Origin: Oxalobacter sp.
GTDB taxonomy: Bacteria > Pseudomonadota > Gammaproteobacteria > Burkholderiales > Burkholderiaceae_D
Assembly (NCBI GenBank): GCA_012512465.1
Contig: JAAZED010000195.1
Coordinates: 1-7,464 of the forward strand
DNA: 7,464 nucleotides
Direction of reading: 5' to 3'
A model generated the notes under the pieces. That model was not told where the DNA came from. It ran no database searches and worked only from the letters and a program-made list of their open reading frames with translations. The position numbers and the translations under genes are program-made. Of this stretch, positions 5,470-7,464 are shown piece after piece. How positions within the stretch are numbered: position 1 is the stretch's first letter; each line of letters starts with the position of its first letter.

Positions 5470-5758
5470 AATCCGGTGGCTTGAACCTGCGCGAGAATCC
5501 TTTCTCGACATGGTCGAAAAACTCGCGGAAACCGATATACCCGAAGCCGGCTTCCTCCTGGAAAGCACAGCAGAAAACCTTTCCGGCCTGTTGTGTGAAG
5601 CGTATACCTTCCCCTCTTCAGAGGTAGACCCGACGCTTAGAGAAATCGCCGTCAAACCCTATTGCCACCTGCTGTATGACGCGACTGACATGCTGGTTGT
5701 CATCGTAGCCGCCCTGCCTTCCCGGCAATGGTGGGATATGGGGGATTTTTTGCATTAA
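5462..5758 (+). CDS. ParE/RelE-superfamily toxin
   Basis: The gene encodes a 98-residue protein of the usual length for this fold. It begins REIRWLEPARESFLDMVEKLAE, the two-helix start in which a Trp, an Ala and an Asp are typically kept. The core strands follow: LREIAVKPYCHLLYD (family pattern REL-x-V-x-x-Y-R-V-x-Y), then MLVVIVAALPSRQWW (pattern vvil-x-v-x-H-x-R). ParE members poison gyrase and RelE members cleave mRNA on the ribosome; the sequence does not decide between them. The position usually held by His before R-x-x-W is Pro here. The start ATG lies inside the last codons of the antitoxin gene, with only a weak GCGGG motif, so translation is probably coupled. A long hairpin begins just after the TAA. 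Confidence 0.7.
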   Translation: MREIRWLEPARESFLDMVEKLAETDIPEAGFLLESTAENLSGLLCEAYTFPSSEVDPTLREIAVKPYCHLLYDATDMLVVIVAALPSRQWWDMGDFLH

Positions 5759-5761
5759 GGG

Positions 5762-5816
5762 GTGAGGGGGCCGTGGTGACGCGACGGCATGGCGCGTCAC
5801 CACGGCCCCCTCTCAC
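5762..5816. terminator. 20-bp perfect hairpin between convergent genes
   Basis: Bases 5764-5783 are the exact reverse complement of 5793-5812, with a 9-nt loop. The arms are GC-rich (GAGGGGGCCGTGG...). It lies between the toxin gene and the minus-strand paralogue, whose stop codon (5813-5815) falls in the right foot of the stem. Neither strand has a proper T run, so it is an atypical terminator. It may act on both strands or protect mRNA 3' ends. Confidence 0.55.
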
Positions 5817-6097
5817 TCCTGGTAACACCCCGAAGACGCCACCTGCGTGTTGTCAATGACAATCACCTGCCCCTCCTGCCCCGTCACTTCCCGGATCTTG
5901 TCATACACTTTCGCCGCAATGCGGCTTGATGACAGGTGCGTGCTGCAAACAAAGTAGCTGTCCTGGACAAATTTCGGCCTGAAGCGCATCTCGCAAAAAA
6001 GCCTGATTTCCGGGTACAGCCACATATCAGCCATGTCATACAGTGTGTATGACACGTAAAATGTCTTTTTTCCCTTTCTGTCGGCCTCTTGCCTCAT
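5813..6097 (-). CDS. Small protein of unknown function, paralogue A (possible Cas2/SinR-like fold)
   Basis: A 94-residue protein with no signal peptide. It aligns without gaps to its neighbour at 6211-6546 from the first Met to about residue 88, with roughly half the positions identical. Shared blocks are YVSYTLY (14-20), IR-x-FCE-x-RF (31-39), D-x-YFVC-x-T (46-53), S-x-IA (58-61) and EGQV-x-VID-x-TQ (75-85). The order strand, helix, strand, helix, strand fits a small ferredoxin-like (beta-alpha-beta) protein. The YFVCST...IAAKVY pattern recalls Cas2-like SinR/VapD-type proteins, but the Asp usually ending Cas2 strand 1 is Thr here. Two shared Cys (35, 51) stand out. The fold is inferred and the function unknown. 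The equal N-terminal length in both paralogues supports this start, which has only a weak SD. Confidence 0.75.
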   Translation of the reverse strand: MRQEADRKGKKTFYVSYTLYDMADMWLYPEIRLFCEMRFRPKFVQDSYFVCSTHLSSSRIAAKVYDKIREVTGQEGQVIVIDNTQVASSGCYQE

Positions 6098-6138
6098 CCG
6101 GTCCAGCCCTGTTTATGCGCTGCCATCAGGATTATCAT
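6094..6138 (-). promoter_or_regulatory. Possible 14-codon leader ORF coupled to paralogue A
   Basis: A purine-rich SD-like tract (AGGAAGGAG) precedes an ATG whose frame (MIILMAAHKQ and four more residues) ends in a TGA overlapping the ATG of paralogue A. Paralogue A itself has only a weak SD, so coupling would make sense. AAGGAG is very close to the ATG (1 nt), but AGGA further up is spaced better. Confidence 0.3.
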
Positions 6139-6210
6139 ACTCCTTCCTGAAAGCTCCCTGCACAAAAAAACAGGTTATTCCCGGCCTTTATCAAGCCATG
6201 GAGAAAGGGG

Positions 6211-6546
6211 TTATGGTGTTTTCGGCCCTTTTCCGCCGTCAGCAGCAGCCGGAGCCGTGGCAACCACCCGCACAGCATCTGCAGAACACCCCTGGGTGCC
6301 GTCGATGACGACCACCTGACCCTCATACCCGGTTTCATCGGCCATCGTCTTGTACAGTTCTTTCGCTATCTGGCTGGCAGGCAGAAAAGTGGTACAAACG
6401 AAATAGGTATCATGCAGATATTTGGCATCAAAGCGCTTTTCGCAAAATTGCCTGATACCACTGTGCTGGGACATATCTTGAGACTCATACAGCGTGTACG
6501 AGACGTAAAGGGTCCTTTTGTTTTTGATATTTTCCTGTGTTTTCAT
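6211..6546 (-). CDS. Small protein of unknown function, paralogue B (possible Cas2/SinR-like fold)
   Basis: A 111-residue homologue of the protein at 5813-6097, from which its stop is 113 bp away on the same strand, so this is a tandem duplication. It keeps TLYVSYTLY, IRQFCEKRF, DTYFVCTT, SQIAKELY and EGQVVVIDGTQ. It differs in a C-terminal extension of about 25 residues rich in Ala, Pro, Gly and Lys (residues 86-111), probably disordered. No signal peptide or membrane segment is present. The ATG is preceded by AT-rich sequence (ATAAAAATATAACG) without an SD, suggesting a promoter close to the start. It diverges from the SEL1-repeat gene with 171 bp between the starts. The pair may form homo- or heterodimers if the ferredoxin-like fold is right. 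Function is unknown. Confidence 0.8.
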   Translation of the reverse strand: MKTQENIKNKRTLYVSYTLYESQDMSQHSGIRQFCEKRFDAKYLHDTYFVCTTFLPASQIAKELYKTMADETGYEGQVVVIDGTQGCSADAVRVVATAPAAADGGKGPKTP

Positions 6547-6717
6547 ATCGTTATATTTTTATGTACTGCTTGTGAGGTTAATGATAATCCCTTTTGTAAA
6601 GCACTGCCCGCTTGTGCCAAAAAAGCAGAAATAGCGCGGTTCTGGCGCTGTTTCTCCTCTTTATCCCGCCCACTTTCTGTGCAAGAATCCAGACTTGCCC
6701 CACTATTTCCCAACACC

Positions 6718-7464
6718 ATGCTCCGCCGCCCTTTTCGCCTGATGCTGCCGCTCTTCCTTTGCTGTCTTGCCGCAGGTAAAGCCTGTGCGGATGACTTTAC
6801 CGATGGCGAGGCATATTTCCTCGCCAAACAGTATGGCGAATCCATTGCCCCCTTCACGCGCTCGGCTGACGGCGGCAATGCCCGCGCCCAGACACTGCTG
6901 GGCTATATCCATGAATACGGGCTGGGCACCCCGCAGGACTATGCCGCAGCATTTGGCTGGTATACCAAAGCGGCAGCCCGGAAAAATGCCCGGGCGCAGT
7001 TTTCCATCGGCCAGTTTTACGAAAACGGGCTGGACAGGCCTGTTGATACGGTAAGTGCCATTGCCTGGTACAAAAAGGCCGCAGAAAACGGTTATGACAA
7101 TGCACAGGCCCGGCTGGGCTATATCTATTACACGGGAGAATATGTCCCGAAAGACCATGCCAAAGCCGTGCACTGGCTCACAAAGGCCGCTATGCAGGAA
7201 AACACCTTTGCCGAGGGGATGCTCGGCACCTGCTATTTTTACGGGCACGGGGTAAAGCAGGATTACTCCCTTGCCCTTACCTGGCTTCACAAGGCCGCTG
7301 CCAAAAATTTTCCCGCTGCCCAGACCTTCCTGGGCAGCATGTACAAAACCGGCAACGGCGTACCGCAGGACAATACCCGCGCCATGTTCTGGTACGGACG
7401 CGCCGCCATGAACGACGACCCGCTGGCCTGCTTTGAGCTGGCCCGTCTGTACGAAGAAGGCAAA
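6718..7464 (+). CDS. Secreted SEL1-repeat protein, 3' end outside window
   Basis: The frame is open from ATG 6718 to the last base (249 codons). Residues 1-24 form a signal peptide: LRR, core LMLPLFLCCLAA, cleavage after ACA. The protein is therefore periplasmic or secreted. Five full 36-residue SEL1 (TPR-like) units follow at about 55-90, 91-128, 129-164, 165-200 and 201-236, with a sixth beginning. Each shows LG-x-x-Y-x-x-G followed by A-x-x-W-x-x-KAA, for example LGYIHEYGLG and WYTKAAA in the first. Such alpha-solenoids are protein-binding scaffolds, often in cell-envelope or host-interaction roles; the partner is not visible. No SD is seen before the ATG (CCCAACACC), and a GTG 13 codons earlier is in frame but would bury the signal peptide. 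Minus-strand ORFs at 6703-7290 and 6854-7105 are shadows. Confidence 0.9.
   Translation, partial: MLRRPFRLMLPLFLCCLAAGKACADDFTDGEAYFLAKQYGESIAPFTRSADGGNARAQTLLGYIHEYGLGTPQDYAAAFGWYTKAAARKNARAQFSIGQFYENGLDRPVDTVSAIAWYKKAAENGYDNAQARLGYIYYTGEYVPKDHAKAVHWLTKAAMQENTFAEGMLGTCYFYGHGVKQDYSLALTWLHKAAAKNFPAAQTFLGSMYKTGNGVPQDNTRAMFWYGRAAMNDDPLACFELARLYEEGK

Noticed and set aside
5035..5655. 206-codon minus-strand ORF
   Set aside because: It is fully antisense to the toxin-antitoxin genes, which have SD, coupling and family patterns on the plus strand.
5813..6546. A CRISPR-Cas locus, because of the Cas2-like pair
   Set aside because: No repeat-spacer array and no Cas1 or effector gene is in the window, and the first-strand Asp of Cas2 is missing.
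6633..6649. Hairpin AGCGC/GCGCT between paralogue B and the SEL1 gene as a terminator
   Set aside because: The stem is only 5 bp and it lies between two divergent starts, where no transcript is expected to end.
6543..6878. Minus-strand ORF ending in TGA on the ATG of paralogue B
   Set aside because: Its 5' half is antisense to the signal-peptide region of the SEL1 gene, the only later ATG (6720) has a badly spaced SD, and no protein family is recognisable.

Overview
The window looks like an accessory, partly decaying stretch of a Gram-negative proteobacterial chromosome. Evidence for this is the C-terminal strand of an outer-membrane beta-barrel ending in Phe, two genes with Sec signal peptides, an MscS channel, Shine-Dalgarno (SD) motifs and moderately GC-rich coding sequence. 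A betaproteobacterium is my guess from general style; no marker gene fixes the taxon.

Left part (1-1334). A secreted ankyrin-repeat protein runs off the left edge on the minus strand. Behind its start lies the first of two copies of a long imperfect palindrome (792-940). A gene-free stretch follows. It holds a minus-strand terminator directly preceded by a second hairpin, a CU-rich strand and a 20-bp perfect AT palindrome. Together these look like a small RNA transcription unit. A second minus-strand terminator (1267-1295) belongs to the next gene remnant.

Scar (1335-1963). The last 59 codons of an autotransporter-type beta-barrel (minus) abut the 3' half of an IS481-family transposase (plus). 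Both 5' parts are missing, and the transposase also carries an in-frame amber codon.

Middle (2132-4792). An intact MscS-family channel is followed by a possible 24-codon ORF. A convergent PAP2-family membrane phosphatase comes next, with its motif-2 His changed to Tyr. A GNAT acetyltransferase on the plus strand is interrupted by a single UGA at a conserved Trp position.

Right part (4874-7464). The second, full-length palindromic element ends in a run of nine G just upstream of a two-gene toxin-antitoxin operon (two-part antitoxin, then a ParE/RelE-like toxin, overlapping by 8 nt). A 20-bp perfect hairpin separates the operon from two convergent tandem paralogues (about half identical, same length to the start codon). 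Their pattern suggests a small ferredoxin-like fold reminiscent of Cas2/SinR-type proteins. A secreted SEL1-repeat protein diverges from the pair and runs off the right edge.

The main candidates for something undescribed are the tandem Cas2-like paralogues, the palindromic element family and the candidate small RNA. No CRISPR array, tRNA or rRNA is visible.
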